Origin: Cohnella nanjingensis
Lineage (GTDB): Bacteria > Bacillota > Bacilli > Paenibacillales > Paenibacillaceae
NCBI RefSeq assembly: GCF_014212125.1
Contig: NZ_JACJVP010000047.1
Coordinates: 97,870-161,869, forward strand
Direction: 5' to 3'
DNA: 64,000 nucleotides
This document shows positions 1-7,899 of the stretch, in pieces. A model generated the notes under the pieces. It had not been told where the DNA came from. It did no database searches and saw nothing but the letters and a program-made list of their open reading frames with translations. Within the stretch, counting starts at the first letter, position 1, and the number at the start of each line of letters is the position of its first letter. Made by a program: the position numbers and the translations under genes.

Positions 1-441
1 GTCCACAGCCGCCACGTTCGCGGTTCCCTGCCCTTGCGAATCAAGCGTCAACGTCTGCTCTCCCGTCACCTCAAACTCGACAGAAGGCGAGCTGGTGACC
101 GGATCCGCAGCCGTAGCTACCCGCGTCCCCTTTGGCACGTCGGTACCGGCCGCCCCCAGCAGCTTCACTTGCCCCGTCGCCTTTACCGCCGGACGCCGAG
201 TGATGCCATGCTCCTCGCACCTAGCATCCAGATAGGGTCCGAATGTCGTAGAGGCGAAGCCCCGACGCAACACTTCCTTCGCCCAACCGGCCGACAGGAA
301 CAGCTCGTAAGCCGCCGGCGCGAGCGAATCCCAGATATACGAACCCTCCGAACGATCCACGTCGGATGGAATGCGTCCCAACATGCGCTGAAGAATCGCT
401 TCTTCCGTCTGTTCCGCCAAATAATCCGGCAATCCCGCCAT
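1..441 (-). CDS. xkdT: Baseplate J-like protein XkdT (partial, N-terminal 147 residues)
   Basis: The reading frame opens with ATG at 441 and runs off the left edge. It begins MAGLPDYLAEQTEEAIL and continues with GRIPSDVDRSEGSYIWD, the usual opening of baseplate J/XkdT wedge proteins. These build the baseplate rim that links the tail hub to the receptor-binding fibres. Its ATG overlaps the TAA stop of the upstream xkdS-like gene (TAATG), so translation is probably coupled. The C-terminal part and any fibre or lysis genes lie outside the window. Confidence in the family is good; the end cannot be seen. Confidence 0.85.
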   Translation of the reverse strand, partial: MAGLPDYLAEQTEEAILQRMLGRIPSDVDRSEGSYIWDSLAPAAYELFLSAGWAKEVLRRGFASTTFGPYLDARCEEHGITRRPAVKATGQVKLLGAAGTDVPKGTRVATAADPVTSSPSVEFEVTGEQTLTLDSQGQGTANVAAVD

Positions 442-893
442 TACCGATTCACCACGCTTCCTTGTAGAGTCCCCGACTCATCCCGAACGCTCGTAACTTC
501 ACAGCTGAAGTTGCAGCGGTCGCCATCCCACTGGAACGAGAAGCCGCTGACCGCCGCGGTCCGCGGGTCCGTCATGAGCGTCTCCGTAGAGATCCGCTGA
601 ATCTCGCTCTCCGTCGCGGCGCGGGACAAACCGAGCCCGATATAATCCTCGTATTCCTGACCGTAGTCGCGAGAGTAAGCCAGATACCGGTACCGCTCGG
701 TCATGAGCGCCTTCTTGCACCATTCGAGCCAAGCGTCTCGACCTTCCGAAGCGGCGATTTTGCCTGTAGGCGTCAGCACGAACTCTCCCCGTTCGAAGTC
801 GAACCGCCAGCTTCTGCCAAATACGGGCTCGGTGCTCAGTTCATCTTGCTCCATTTCTACCTGGATCTCTTGCGTCGGAAATAGATTAGCCAC
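441..893 (-). CDS. xkdS: Baseplate wedge protein XkdS-like (DUF2634)
   Basis: This 150-residue protein matches the DUF2634/XkdS type found between XkdR and XkdT in PBSX-like tail operons. It is the counterpart of the T4 gp25-type wedge component. Visible features are an acidic N-terminus, a central W-R-F-D-F-E-R-G-E-F-V segment and a C-terminal beta-rich half containing SGFSFQWDGDRC. It overlaps the upstream xkdR-like gene by 8 bases and its stop shares bases with the xkdT start, as expected of a tightly packed late operon. The family call rests on sequence appearance and gene order together. Confidence 0.85.
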   Translation of the reverse strand: MANLFPTQEIQVEMEQDELSTEPVFGRSWRFDFERGEFVLTPTGKIAASEGRDAWLEWCKKALMTERYRYLAYSRDYGQEYEDYIGLGLSRAATESEIQRISTETLMTDPRTAAVSGFSFQWDGDRCNFSCEVTSVRDESGTLQGSVVNR

Positions 894-1155
894 CTCGACT
901 CACCACCCTGCATACGACCACCGCATAATTGCCCGCGTTTACCGGAATAGCTAGGACGCGATCTCCGACACGAAGACCGGTCTGCAACTGCTCGGAAACG
1001 AGGTAATCGGGAATCTCGTGCTTGAACGAATCTAGCTTCAAGCCGGCATTCGTAATGACGCCAAGCTCTGCTGGCAGTCCGGACACCGCCTGGGTCGCGA
1101 TTCGGCTGAAGCGGCTTTCGAGCGTCGAGGCGAGTTTCTTGAACGGATCAGGCAC
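886..1155 (-). CDS. xkdR: Phage tail protein XkdR-like (DUF2577)
   Basis: This small 89-residue protein is of the DUF2577/XkdR type. It contains GLRVGDRVLAIPVNAGNYAVV, a compact beta-barrel-like segment typical of this baseplate-associated family, near the C-terminus. The N-terminal third is basic and amphipathic. It overlaps both neighbours by 8 bases. The exact structural role is not established for the family; a place between the hub (XkdQ) and the wedge (XkdS) is inferred from conserved gene order. Confidence 0.8.
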   Translation of the reverse strand: MPDPFKKLASTLESRFSRIATQAVSGLPAELGVITNAGLKLDSFKHEIPDYLVSEQLQTGLRVGDRVLAIPVNAGNYAVVVCRVVSRGG

Positions 1156-2113
1156 ACCAATCCCTCCTGACTTTGGCTTCTTTAGCCAGTTCTAGCTGCA
1201 TTTGCCCGGGCTCTCCGAGTTGGTGCCGCACGTTCGTCACGAACAGCTCCATTCCATTCAGCTTGACCCGGTCTCCCGCTCGCAGCGTATTGATATCGGG
1301 CGCGTTGACCGAGAATGTCTCCTGCATCCCGAGCAGCGTTCGATTGGCCGCTTCCCGGGCCTGCTGCGCCGTCTCGATCTTGCAATCCTGAAGCACTTTC
1401 TGAAGCGTGCCGTACTTGTCGGTTTCACCTTTCACCACGGCCAGCACGGGAGACAAGCTCGTATCTCCTCCTTGGCTGCCCAGCACCTTCACTTGGGTAA
1501 CGGCTCCTTCAAGCGTCCGTTTTTGCGTCGTGTCTTGCACGTACTCCAGCTCCCAAACTTTTGCGTTGTTCCCCAGCTTCGCCAGCTCCAAGCCGTTCGG
1601 CGTCATACGCGGCCGATAGAGGTCCCCGCCCTTATCGGCGGTCTCCTTCAAATCTTCCATCATCATGGAAAAAATGGACTGGCTGCGCTTGACGCTCCTG
1701 GCTAACACAATCTTCGTATCCGGCACGTTGCCGATCGGGATGTCCCAGGATTGCGCGTATTGGCGGAGCCGTTGGGAGGCGGTCTGTCCGGTAGGCAGGA
1801 GCAGTTCGTCTTCCGACTTGGCCAGGTAGATCGTGCGATCGTAGACGGTCACCGAGAGATGCTTGGTGCCGTTGTTCGAGCTCTCGCACTCCCAGACGAC
1901 GCCCGGATTCAGCAGGTAAGACATCTGACTTCCGCCGTAAGCAATGCCGGAAACACGAATCTCCTGCCCCGGCGTAATGATCGGCAGATCGGACGCTACG
2001 GCGAGCCGGATATTCGCCCGATAGGCGATCTCCTCCAGCGAATCTTCCAACGAGATTTCTTCCACGAAATGCTTGAGATAGTACTTGTTCGCGTAAACGA
2101 CTTCGTAGCTCAT
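1148..2113 (-). CDS. xkdQ: Baseplate hub protein XkdQ/YqbQ-like
   Basis: A 321-residue protein of the XkdQ/YqbQ family, the gpD/gp27-like hub that adapts the tail tube to the baseplate. I start it at the ATG at 2113 (MSYEVVYANKYYLKHF) because that ATG overlaps the TGA of the upstream LysM gene (ATGA). The upstream in-frame extension is basic and reads across the end of that gene. Family-like features include the early EISLEDSLEEIAYRANIRL block, the FSVNAPDINTLRAGDRVKLNGM segment near residue 275 and a charged C-terminal tail. Confidence is high in the family and good in the start. Confidence 0.85.
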   Translation of the reverse strand: MSYEVVYANKYYLKHFVEEISLEDSLEEIAYRANIRLAVASDLPIITPGQEIRVSGIAYGGSQMSYLLNPGVVWECESSNNGTKHLSVTVYDRTIYLAKSEDELLLPTGQTASQRLRQYAQSWDIPIGNVPDTKIVLARSVKRSQSIFSMMMEDLKETADKGGDLYRPRMTPNGLELAKLGNNAKVWELEYVQDTTQKRTLEGAVTQVKVLGSQGGDTSLSPVLAVVKGETDKYGTLQKVLQDCKIETAQQAREAANRTLLGMQETFSVNAPDINTLRAGDRVKLNGMELFVTNVRHQLGEPGQMQLELAKEAKVRRDWCA

Positions 2114-2730
2114 GGCATCACCAGCTTTTGTCCGGGTGCGACGCGGTTCGGATCTTTGCCGATCAGCGCCTTGTTTTTCTCGTAAATGGCGCTCCACTTC
2201 GCGCTGCTGCCCAGCTCCCGTTTGGCAATGGCCGTCAACGTATCTCCGCTGCGAACGTTGTATACCTTCGGTACCTGCTTCGTGTCCGTCCGAGGAGACG
2301 CCGCTCCGACGGGAAGCGTGGTTCGCGTTTTCAACTCACGCCAAGTACGAAAGGTAATGTCGAAGTAGACATCGCCCGGTTCTCCTCCGCGCAGCGTGGT
2401 AGAATGACTGGAGATAAAGACCAACACGTTGATGCCGGTCTCCGTGATCAGGAGCTGCACCGGTTTCTTGCTATCCATGTAGGTGGTCAGCAGGTTCATG
2501 GCCTCGACCGGATTGGGCGTTGCCGCCTGTTCGTCGAAAGGATGAACCAACGGAAAAAACGAGGAGAAAGAAATCTCCTTAATCTTCGCGCCTTGCGCAA
2601 AATCCACTTCATCCAGTGCGAGAATATTCGTCGTCTCGAATTGCTTGTCCCGCCGAATCGAGACCTCCTCCGGGTTGACCGGAAACTGGAATCGGTTTTT
2701 CGTGGCGGGATCAATGAGATAGAATTCCAC
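2110..2730 (-). CDS. xkdP: LysM-containing tail hub protein XkdP-like
   Basis: A 206-residue protein with an N-terminal XkdP domain (MEFYLIDPATKNRFQFPVNPEEV) that serves as tail tube initiator or hub. A C-terminal LysM domain occupies about residues 155-205 (VYNVRSGDTLTAIAKRELG, then NRVAPGQKLVMP). LysM binds N-acetylglucosamine polymers, so the tip probably contacts peptidoglycan during contraction. It sits between the tape measure and the hub gene, as in PBSX. Only 38 bases separate it from the tape-measure gene. Confidence 0.9.
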   Translation of the reverse strand: MEFYLIDPATKNRFQFPVNPEEVSIRRDKQFETTNILALDEVDFAQGAKIKEISFSSFFPLVHPFDEQAATPNPVEAMNLLTTYMDSKKPVQLLITETGINVLVFISSHSTTLRGGEPGDVYFDITFRTWRELKTRTTLPVGAASPRTDTKQVPKVYNVRSGDTLTAIAKRELGSSAKWSAIYEKNKALIGKDPNRVAPGQKLVMP

Positions 2731-2768
2731 GGCTGCCTCACCCTCTCTCCGAGAAACTCTTTAAAGGG

Positions 2769-4382
2769 CTAAGCCCTGTTTTCCATGGCCTGCTTCATCG
2801 AAGCGGCCAGCTTGGCCCCAATGTCGCGGGCAATCGCATCGTAGTCCAGGTTGTTTTCTTTGACCGTAATTTGTACGGCACCTGTCGGAATTTGGATCGA
2901 GGGTGGTGGAGGCTGCGGAGTAGGCGCCGGTGCCGAAGGCGATTTGGCCGGTGCCGAAGGCGATTTGGCCGGTGCGGTTGCGATTGCAGCGCCCATTAAG
3001 ATCCCTTGTGCTCCTCCAGTCAAGTTCATGGGTCCAGAGGTAGCGTCAGGCTCTGGCAAACTTACGGGATCCTTCTTCTTTTTCTTCTTTCCCAGGAATC
3101 TACCAGTGAGCCCGCCGACAAAATCGCCGATTGCGCTGCCGCCCATTCCTCCAAGCGCGCCGCCGATGATGCCGCCGATCGCCGTCCCGACGACTGGAAT
3201 GATCGATCCTATGGCTGCTCCAGCTGCCGCTCCCGCCGCTGCACCACCCCACCCGCCGGCCACGCTGCCAACGGCTTTGGCGCGTTCGGTACCGTTACTT
3301 GCCGTAGCAATTTGTGCCACGTCGGACACGATACCCAAGGGTTTGGATAGCTTGCCTAGGAATTTGGAGGTTTTGAGCATCCCCTTGCCGAGCGGTGACG
3401 AACCGGCTAGCAAGGCATTGTCCAAAAGCTTGGAGCCGAAACTTTTTGTTTTCCCTACCATCCTACTTACACTGGGCTCAGCTTTCACGGATGACTCAGG
3501 AGAAACGACGGATAACACATTTCCATCGGCGCCATAGATTTTTTTTGGCGTGTCAGGCACGGATTGATTTCCAGTAATAATTTTGGCAGCCGCTGTTGAT
3601 TCTGTTGCAGGACTTTTCGCTAACTTTTCTTCTACCCCAGAGAACTGCTCTACCGCTTTATTTTTTGGTAAAAACCTTTGCAGCAATGATGGTTTCTTTG
3701 TCACCTCAGTCTGGAGCTGTGGGGAGGGATAATAACCATTACCATCTGCTCGTAGGATACCACTGTGTGTAGCAGCCGGATTTGGTGCAGCCCTGCCGCC
3801 AACATGTCCATTTCCTCCTGGTGAAGCTTTCGACCTTCTAGAGGGCAAATCTGACAGTTTATTAGATATATATCCCGAAAGTACTGATGAACCGAAATCG
3901 ACTATCTTTTCCTTCCAGTCAATTCCCTGTTTACTATTACTATTCTCACAACAACAATCCGTTTTTCCGGTGTTACTACTGCCTCCGAGGAGTTCAGCGT
4001 TAAGAGTTGCTCTGTTCAATGCTCTTTGAACTTTAAGCGCAATACCGCTAGCATCAAACCTGTCCGTAAAGCTGGCGCTGAAAGCCTGCCCCGCGTCTTT
4101 GCCGCTCTTGACGATGGCCGAATAATCGCTCATCTGCGCCCTCACCGACACCACCCAAGCCTTCTTGGTCAACGACTCCAGGCTCGTCCGGATCTTCCTC
4201 AGCGGCTCGCAAAGGCAGTCGCTCAGTTTGACGATCGGCGTGATGCGGATCCGGCTCAGCCGCTCCGCCCGCTGCTGCAGCTTCTCCATGTACTTGTCCA
4301 TCGCCTGGAGCGCCGTCTCCGTCTGCTTGAACCCGTCGGCATCGATGACGAAGTCGACGCCCGCAATCTTCATATCCGCCAT
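2769..4382 (-). CDS. Short tail tape-measure protein (XkdO position)
   Basis: A 537-residue protein in the tape-measure slot, between the tail chaperone and the LysM hub. The first 90 residues are helical (KQTETALQAMDKYMEKLQQRAERLSRI). A hydrophobic Gly/Ala-rich segment, possibly membrane-inserting, lies near residues 375-430 (AAAGAAAGAAIGSIIPVVG). After it come a lysine cluster (KKKKKK), a proline-rich linker with two APAKSPS units, and a helical C-terminus. PBSX XkdO is far longer (over 1,300 residues), so this particle would have a short tail if length is measured in the usual way. The middle, roughly positions 3440-4030, looks A/T-richer than its neighbours, which may mark exchange of the tape-measure core. 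The role rests mainly on position and the hydrophobic segment. Confidence 0.7.
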   Translation of the reverse strand: MADMKIAGVDFVIDADGFKQTETALQAMDKYMEKLQQRAERLSRIRITPIVKLSDCLCEPLRKIRTSLESLTKKAWVVSVRAQMSDYSAIVKSGKDAGQAFSASFTDRFDASGIALKVQRALNRATLNAELLGGSSNTGKTDCCCENSNSKQGIDWKEKIVDFGSSVLSGYISNKLSDLPSRRSKASPGGNGHVGGRAAPNPAATHSGILRADGNGYYPSPQLQTEVTKKPSLLQRFLPKNKAVEQFSGVEEKLAKSPATESTAAAKIITGNQSVPDTPKKIYGADGNVLSVVSPESSVKAEPSVSRMVGKTKSFGSKLLDNALLAGSSPLGKGMLKTSKFLGKLSKPLGIVSDVAQIATASNGTERAKAVGSVAGGWGGAAAGAAAGAAIGSIIPVVGTAIGGIIGGALGGMGGSAIGDFVGGLTGRFLGKKKKKKDPVSLPEPDATSGPMNLTGGAQGILMGAAIATAPAKSPSAPAKSPSAPAPTPQPPPPSIQIPTGAVQITVKENNLDYDAIARDIGAKLAASMKQAMENRA

Positions 4383-4386
4383 ACGC

Positions 4387-4553
4387 TCATCCTCCTCTCC
4401 CGCCGTGCTTGTCGCGCTCGCCCTCGAGTTCGAGCTCCATGCTTGCCATCAGGAAAAGCTGCTCCCCCCGGGGGAGCAGCCAGAACGCTCCGGGGCGCAG
4501 ATGGTGCCGCACCCAGATGGCATGTAGCATGCCGGCCAGCGCCCCGGATCGAA
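4387..4553 (-). CDS. -1 frame extension of the tail assembly chaperone (gpGT-like)
   Basis: This region fills the space between the chaperone stop and the tape-measure start. In the -1 frame it is open from the slip site to a TGA at 4387-4389. It would add 56 residues, LIRSGALAGMLHAIWVRHHL onward, to the 136-residue chaperone, giving a 192-residue fusion. The extension has no start codon of its own directly after the slip site, though internal ATG codons exist. This is the arrangement of the lambda G/GT and PBSX xkdN/xkzB position. The frameshift itself is inferred from the sequence and unproven. Confidence 0.65.
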
Positions 4554-4964
4554 TTAGTTTTTTACGTCGGCGAGCTCCGTGTTGAAGCCCGACAGGTCCA
4601 GCACCACGTCGCCCAGCGCCGACAGCTCGCCGGCGAGCAGGATGCGCTTGATCACCTCTTCGGCGCTGCTCGCGCCGAACTTGGCGAGCAGCTGGGATGC
4701 ACCCCAGCTAGGGGAGGTCGTGGCGGCCGCGATGAGCGACACGTTGAACAGCTCCTCGTCCAGCCGCTCGATCGTCTGGCCCCGCTTCTCCTTGCGCTCC
4801 GTCGAGCGTTCGCGGATGCTGAACACCTGCTTGCCGGTCAAGCCGCGGAGCTTCACCGGGACGCCGAGCCGCTCGAGCAGCACGGTACGCTCCGGGAGCG
4901 TATCGGCGTCCAGCAAGCGCTGGAGCATCTGCTCTTCGGTCATCGTTTCATAGTCGATCGACAT
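4554..4964 (-). CDS. xkdN: Tail assembly chaperone XkdN-like
   Basis: A 136-residue XkdN-type protein (MSIDYETMTEEQMLQRLLDA) in the gene slot between the tail tube and tape measure. In tailed phages and tailocins this slot encodes the chaperone that coats the tape measure before tube polymerisation. The central region LRGLTGKQVFSIRERS is typical of XkdN. The C-terminal end, ELADVKN, is encoded over a slippery run, and a longer frameshifted form is likely. Spacing to the tail-tube gene is 21 bases. Confidence 0.85.
   Translation of the reverse strand: MSIDYETMTEEQMLQRLLDADTLPERTVLLERLGVPVKLRGLTGKQVFSIRERSTERKEKRGQTIERLDEELFNVSLIAAATTSPSWGASQLLAKFGASSAEEVIKRILLAGELSALGDVVLDLSGFNTELADVKN
4557..4563 (-). 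promoter_or_regulatory. Programmed -1 frameshift heptamer A AAA AAC
   Basis: On the minus strand the last zero-frame codons of the chaperone gene are GTA AAA AAC TAA. They contain the heptamer A AAA AAC in the exact X XXY YYZ phase, directly before the stop. A slip of both tRNAs by one base opens the -1 frame described in the neighbouring entry. A perfect inverted repeat sits at 4458-4480, about 80 bases downstream in the message, which is further than usual for a stimulatory hairpin. Confidence 0.65.
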
Positions 4965-4985
4965 GCGTATCTTCTCCTCCTTCGA

Positions 4986-5393
4986 TTAGCTGGCCACGAT
5001 CGGGTCCAGCAGCTCATAGCCTTCGAACGTGAACGCCGTCTCTTCGGCCACTTCCTCGCCCGCCGTCCAGTTGGCCAGCTGCAGCTTGTCCGCGACGCAG
5101 TTGATCAGGCGGATGCGCTCGAAGCCGTACGCTTCCGGATCGGCCAGCTTGTTAATGACGTCAAACTTCGCGAAGCCGCGGCGGAGCATATCGCTCGTCA
5201 CCTTGTAGCCGCTCATCGTGCCGGTGCCCTTTTTGGCGCCAAGCTTGTGCACGGTCCACTCCGAGCCGGCGAGCTTCAGCTCGCGCTTCTCCACCTCGAC
5301 GGACGCCTCCAGATGGTTGATGTTCGTCTGCCAATTTCCGTCGATGAATACTTGCCCGTACGTACCCAGAATTGCTCTAGTCGGATCCATCAT
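4986..5393 (-). CDS. xkdM: Tail tube protein XkdM-like (DUF2001)
   Basis: A 135-residue tail tube protein of the XkdM/DUF2001 family, which stacks in hexameric rings inside the contractile sheath. Recognisable segments are MMDPTRAILGTYGQVFIDGN at the start, KLGAKKGTGTMSGYKVTSDML in the middle and AFTFEGYELLDPI at the end. The length is normal for the family. It follows the sheath gene by 15 bases, the conserved order of contractile tails. Confidence 0.95.
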   Translation of the reverse strand: MMDPTRAILGTYGQVFIDGNWQTNINHLEASVEVEKRELKLAGSEWTVHKLGAKKGTGTMSGYKVTSDMLRRGFAKFDVINKLADPEAYGFERIRLINCVADKLQLANWTAGEEVAEETAFTFEGYELLDPIVAS

Positions 5394-5408
5394 GTTCCGT
5401 TATCCCCC

Positions 5409-6857
5409 TTATCGCACGATGAACGTGCCGAAAATTTGTTCAACCACGTCGGTCAGACGCGCTTCCCATTTCAGGAACACTTGGTCCGGGGCGGCGACGA
5501 TCGCGTCATCGACCGCGACGTCGTACCCGGTCGCCTCGATGACGCCGGCTTGAGCGAGCGTGTTCATGTACTGCTTGCAGGCGCCGACCAGCGCCAGACG
5601 GCCTTCTTCGGTGTTGTTCACCTTGCCGATGTACTGGTCCTCCGCCGTCCGCTGCAGATCGGCGTTGATGCTGTCCAGCACGCGGATCGTGCGGATCTTC
5701 TTCCATGCCGCGTTCTGGGTGCCGCTGAGCGTCACCAGGCTCGTCACCCCGCGCAGCGCCTTCACCAGACGGCCGTCGTGAACGAACAGGAATACGCCGC
5801 CGCGCACCGCCTGCTCCTGCTCGGAACGGGTCCAGCGGCGGGTCACGTCGTCGAACGGAGTCGGCGCGTACGTCGTCGACGCGCTCAGCGCTTGGCCCGC
5901 AATGAGGCCGGCCACGTAGGCGGACAGTTGGGCGGAGCTGTATTCCGCGCCGTCCAGCAGCGCGCCGGTGCCGACGTTGACGATGCCTTCCAGGTTAAAG
6001 CCGGCGCTGCGCGCTGAAGCTTTAGCTACGGCATCGGCTGCTTTGTCTTCGGCGGCGCTGCCGCCAAGCACGGCGATGACGCCGTTGCCCTCGGTGCGAA
6101 TGCGCGCCACCCAGGAGGCGAGGCTCGTCAGCAGCGCCGGATCCGTCACGCCGTCCAGCGTGACGACGTTGAAGGACTGCGTCTCGAAAGCGGACATCGC
6201 GTTCACGTAATCGGACGCCGCGATGCCTTCGATGCCGGAAGCGCCGCCGCTCAGCGCGGAGCCGGAGAGGTTGGCGAGCGTGCCGTTGCCGTCCGCGAGC
6301 TTCGACGCGACGATCCATTTGTTCGCGGCATCGCCGTTAACGGCATCTACCGCGGCTTGAATCGTGCTGCCCGCAAAGGTGAACGTACGCAGCAGCGTCG
6401 TGCCCTCGTAGAGCTTGATGTCCTTCTTGGCCGCGTCGACAGGGTTCGCTTGGATCGTCACCTTGAAGGCGTTGCCCCGCGCGCCGGACTGCTTCGCTTC
6501 GAGCTTCAGGACGTTCGCCGGCGTCGCCGCGGTGTCCTGGAGCGTCTTGGCCGCCTTGGCTTCGGTGCCGTCCGTCAGGCGGTAGGCGAGCACCTTGCGC
6601 GCGCCGCCCAGCAGGGCGAGCCGCACCGTCTGTACGGCGGACGCGCCGCCCGTCTCGTCCAGCGAGTAGGCGTCCGCGATGTCCGCTTCGCGCGTCAGCT
6701 CCACGAACTGGCGGACCGGACCCCAATGCGCCTTGACGGGCACGATGACCACGCCGCGCTCTCCGGGTTGAATGGCCGCTGCCGCCGCCGCTCGAAACGC
6801 CATATAGAAACCGGGCAATACCGGCATATCCGTCAAATTCCAAGTGCCTCCTGCCAT
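5409..6857 (-). CDS. xkdK: Tail sheath protein XkdK-like
   Basis: A 482-residue tail sheath protein, the contractile outer cylinder. The opening AGGTWNLTDMPVLPGFYMAF is the hallmark N-terminus of XkdK sheath proteins. The C-terminal third (RVLDSINADLQRTAEDQYIGKVNNTEEGR and GYDVAVDDAI) is the conserved sheath core, and the protein ends in a short extension (TDVVEQIFGTFIVR) that would donate the interlocking strand. Presence of sheath and tube shows the particle is contractile, not of the flexible siphovirus type. Confidence 0.95.
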   Translation of the reverse strand: MAGGTWNLTDMPVLPGFYMAFRAAAAAAIQPGERGVVIVPVKAHWGPVRQFVELTREADIADAYSLDETGGASAVQTVRLALLGGARKVLAYRLTDGTEAKAAKTLQDTAATPANVLKLEAKQSGARGNAFKVTIQANPVDAAKKDIKLYEGTTLLRTFTFAGSTIQAAVDAVNGDAANKWIVASKLADGNGTLANLSGSALSGGASGIEGIAASDYVNAMSAFETQSFNVVTLDGVTDPALLTSLASWVARIRTEGNGVIAVLGGSAAEDKAADAVAKASARSAGFNLEGIVNVGTGALLDGAEYSSAQLSAYVAGLIAGQALSASTTYAPTPFDDVTRRWTRSEQEQAVRGGVFLFVHDGRLVKALRGVTSLVTLSGTQNAAWKKIRTIRVLDSINADLQRTAEDQYIGKVNNTEEGRLALVGACKQYMNTLAQAGVIEATGYDVAVDDAIVAAPDQVFLKWEARLTDVVEQIFGTFIVR

Positions 6858-6858
6858 A

Positions 6859-7036
6859 TCAGTTCACCTTCCTGTTCAGAAATTGGTCGATTCGTTCCTT
6901 AACCTCGTTAACCGTCAGTTCGGCTTCCTTGTCCACGCCATACAGCGCGCCTTGCACGACTTCCGGCCGCATGCCGCTCCAGCTCTTCCCGGCTGTAAGC
7001 CGCGGCTTCGGATGCCGCGGATTTCTTGCTTGCCAT
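6859..7036 (-). pseudogene. Small tail-operon gene with an apparent +1 frameshift
   Basis: From the ATG at 7036, preceded by AAGAGGTG, a frame reads MASKKSAASEAAAYSREELE and then RHAA before drifting into GSRARR and stopping at 6908. A second frame, which has its own ATG at 6972 preceded by GGAG, continues as VVQGALYGVDKEAELTVNEV and ends in DQFLNRKVN at 6859. Together they would make one plausible 58-residue tail-operon protein of the YqbF type if one G near 6963-6969 were removed. It may be a real inactivation, a sequencing error, or two tiny overlapping genes. The family assignment is tentative. Confidence 0.5.
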
Positions 7037-7053
7037 GCGTCAACACCTCTTTC

Positions 7054-7899
7054 TTATGGAATGGATCTGCGAAAAACGACTTCCTCCATCAGCGGCTCTT
7101 CCTCGTACGGACGAACGACGCGCCGTCCGAGCGTCAGCCCGATCTGGCCCTCCGTCCATTCATCCGCGCTCGGATCGGCCGCCTGCTGCCGGACGGTCAT
7201 ATAGCGGCGCTCCCCGGCGTTCAGCGCGATCTTGCCCGCGGCGGCCAGCTGTTCGGCCACCCGCACGACGGCCGCTTCCCGATCGTTGTCGGTGCGTCCG
7301 AGCACATGCCCGACGAACCGCTTGCGCGTCTCGGCGGCCGCCGCATTGCCGGGCGCCGTATCCACGCCGTTCAGCCGCCACAGGACCGCCGGCCGATCGT
7401 AATCCGTCGGCCACCGTCCCAGGTAGACGCGCCATGGCGCGCCCAACGTCTGCGACGTCCATTCGCCCAGCGCCTGCAGCCAGGGATCCGCAGGGACCGT
7501 CTCGGCCAATCCTTCCGGATGAACGGCATCCACCCGGAACCGCAGTCCGTGCGTGAGGGCGTCCGTCTTTCCGTCCACCCGCTCCGTACCGATCGCGCCC
7601 TGGTAGCGGCAGGTGAACGTCTCGCCCGAATCCGGGTCCGTCAGCAGCTCTTCGTCCAACGCCCGGATGATCGCTTCGCTCAAGGCGTCGACTGCCGCGA
7701 AGCCCGCTGCGCGATCCGCATACGGCCAGATCTTGTAAGTGCGCCGCCGCCCCGGCCAGCCTTCGTCCTCGGTCTCGACGCCCTGCGCCAGCACGAGGTA
7801 CGGCTTGTCCGCCGCGACTTCGGCTTCGTGCCGGTCTAGCACTCTGCCGCCTACCGCCGGGACGGCCGCGATCAACCGTTGCCGAATCCCGTTCCTCAT
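7054..7899 (-). CDS. Putative tail terminator/completion protein, first gene of the tail operon
   Basis: A 281-residue protein started at the ATG at 7899 (MRNGIRQRLIAAVPAVGGR), with AAAGGGTGA upstream. I read two similar halves. The first is YKIWPYADRAAGFAAVDALS followed by ETFTCRYQGAIG. The second is a helix VVRVAEQLAAAGKIAL followed by a beta-rich RRYMTVRQQA segment. Both resemble small tail-terminator folds, so a fused terminator or joining protein is a reasonable guess from position just before the sheath. I do not recognise a firm family. The gap to the sheath gene holds the frameshifted small gene. Confidence 0.6.
   Translation of the reverse strand: MRNGIRQRLIAAVPAVGGRVLDRHEAEVAADKPYLVLAQGVETEDEGWPGRRRTYKIWPYADRAAGFAAVDALSEAIIRALDEELLTDPDSGETFTCRYQGAIGTERVDGKTDALTHGLRFRVDAVHPEGLAETVPADPWLQALGEWTSQTLGAPWRVYLGRWPTDYDRPAVLWRLNGVDTAPGNAAAAETRKRFVGHVLGRTDNDREAAVVRVAEQLAAAGKIALNAGERRYMTVRQQAADPSADEWTEGQIGLTLGRRVVRPYEEEPLMEEVVFRRSIP

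Noticed and set aside
4458..4480. Palindrome CTGCTCCCCCCGGGGGAGCAG as stimulator of the frameshift
   Set aside because: It is a perfect hairpin but lies about 80 bases past the slip site, too far for the usual 5-9 base spacing; it may simply shape the message.
4026..6017. 663-codon open frame on the plus strand across the tail genes
   Set aside because: It is antisense to four clear tail genes; the GC-rich third positions of those genes keep the opposite strand free of stops. Its protein is Arg/Leu/His-rich and resembles nothing.
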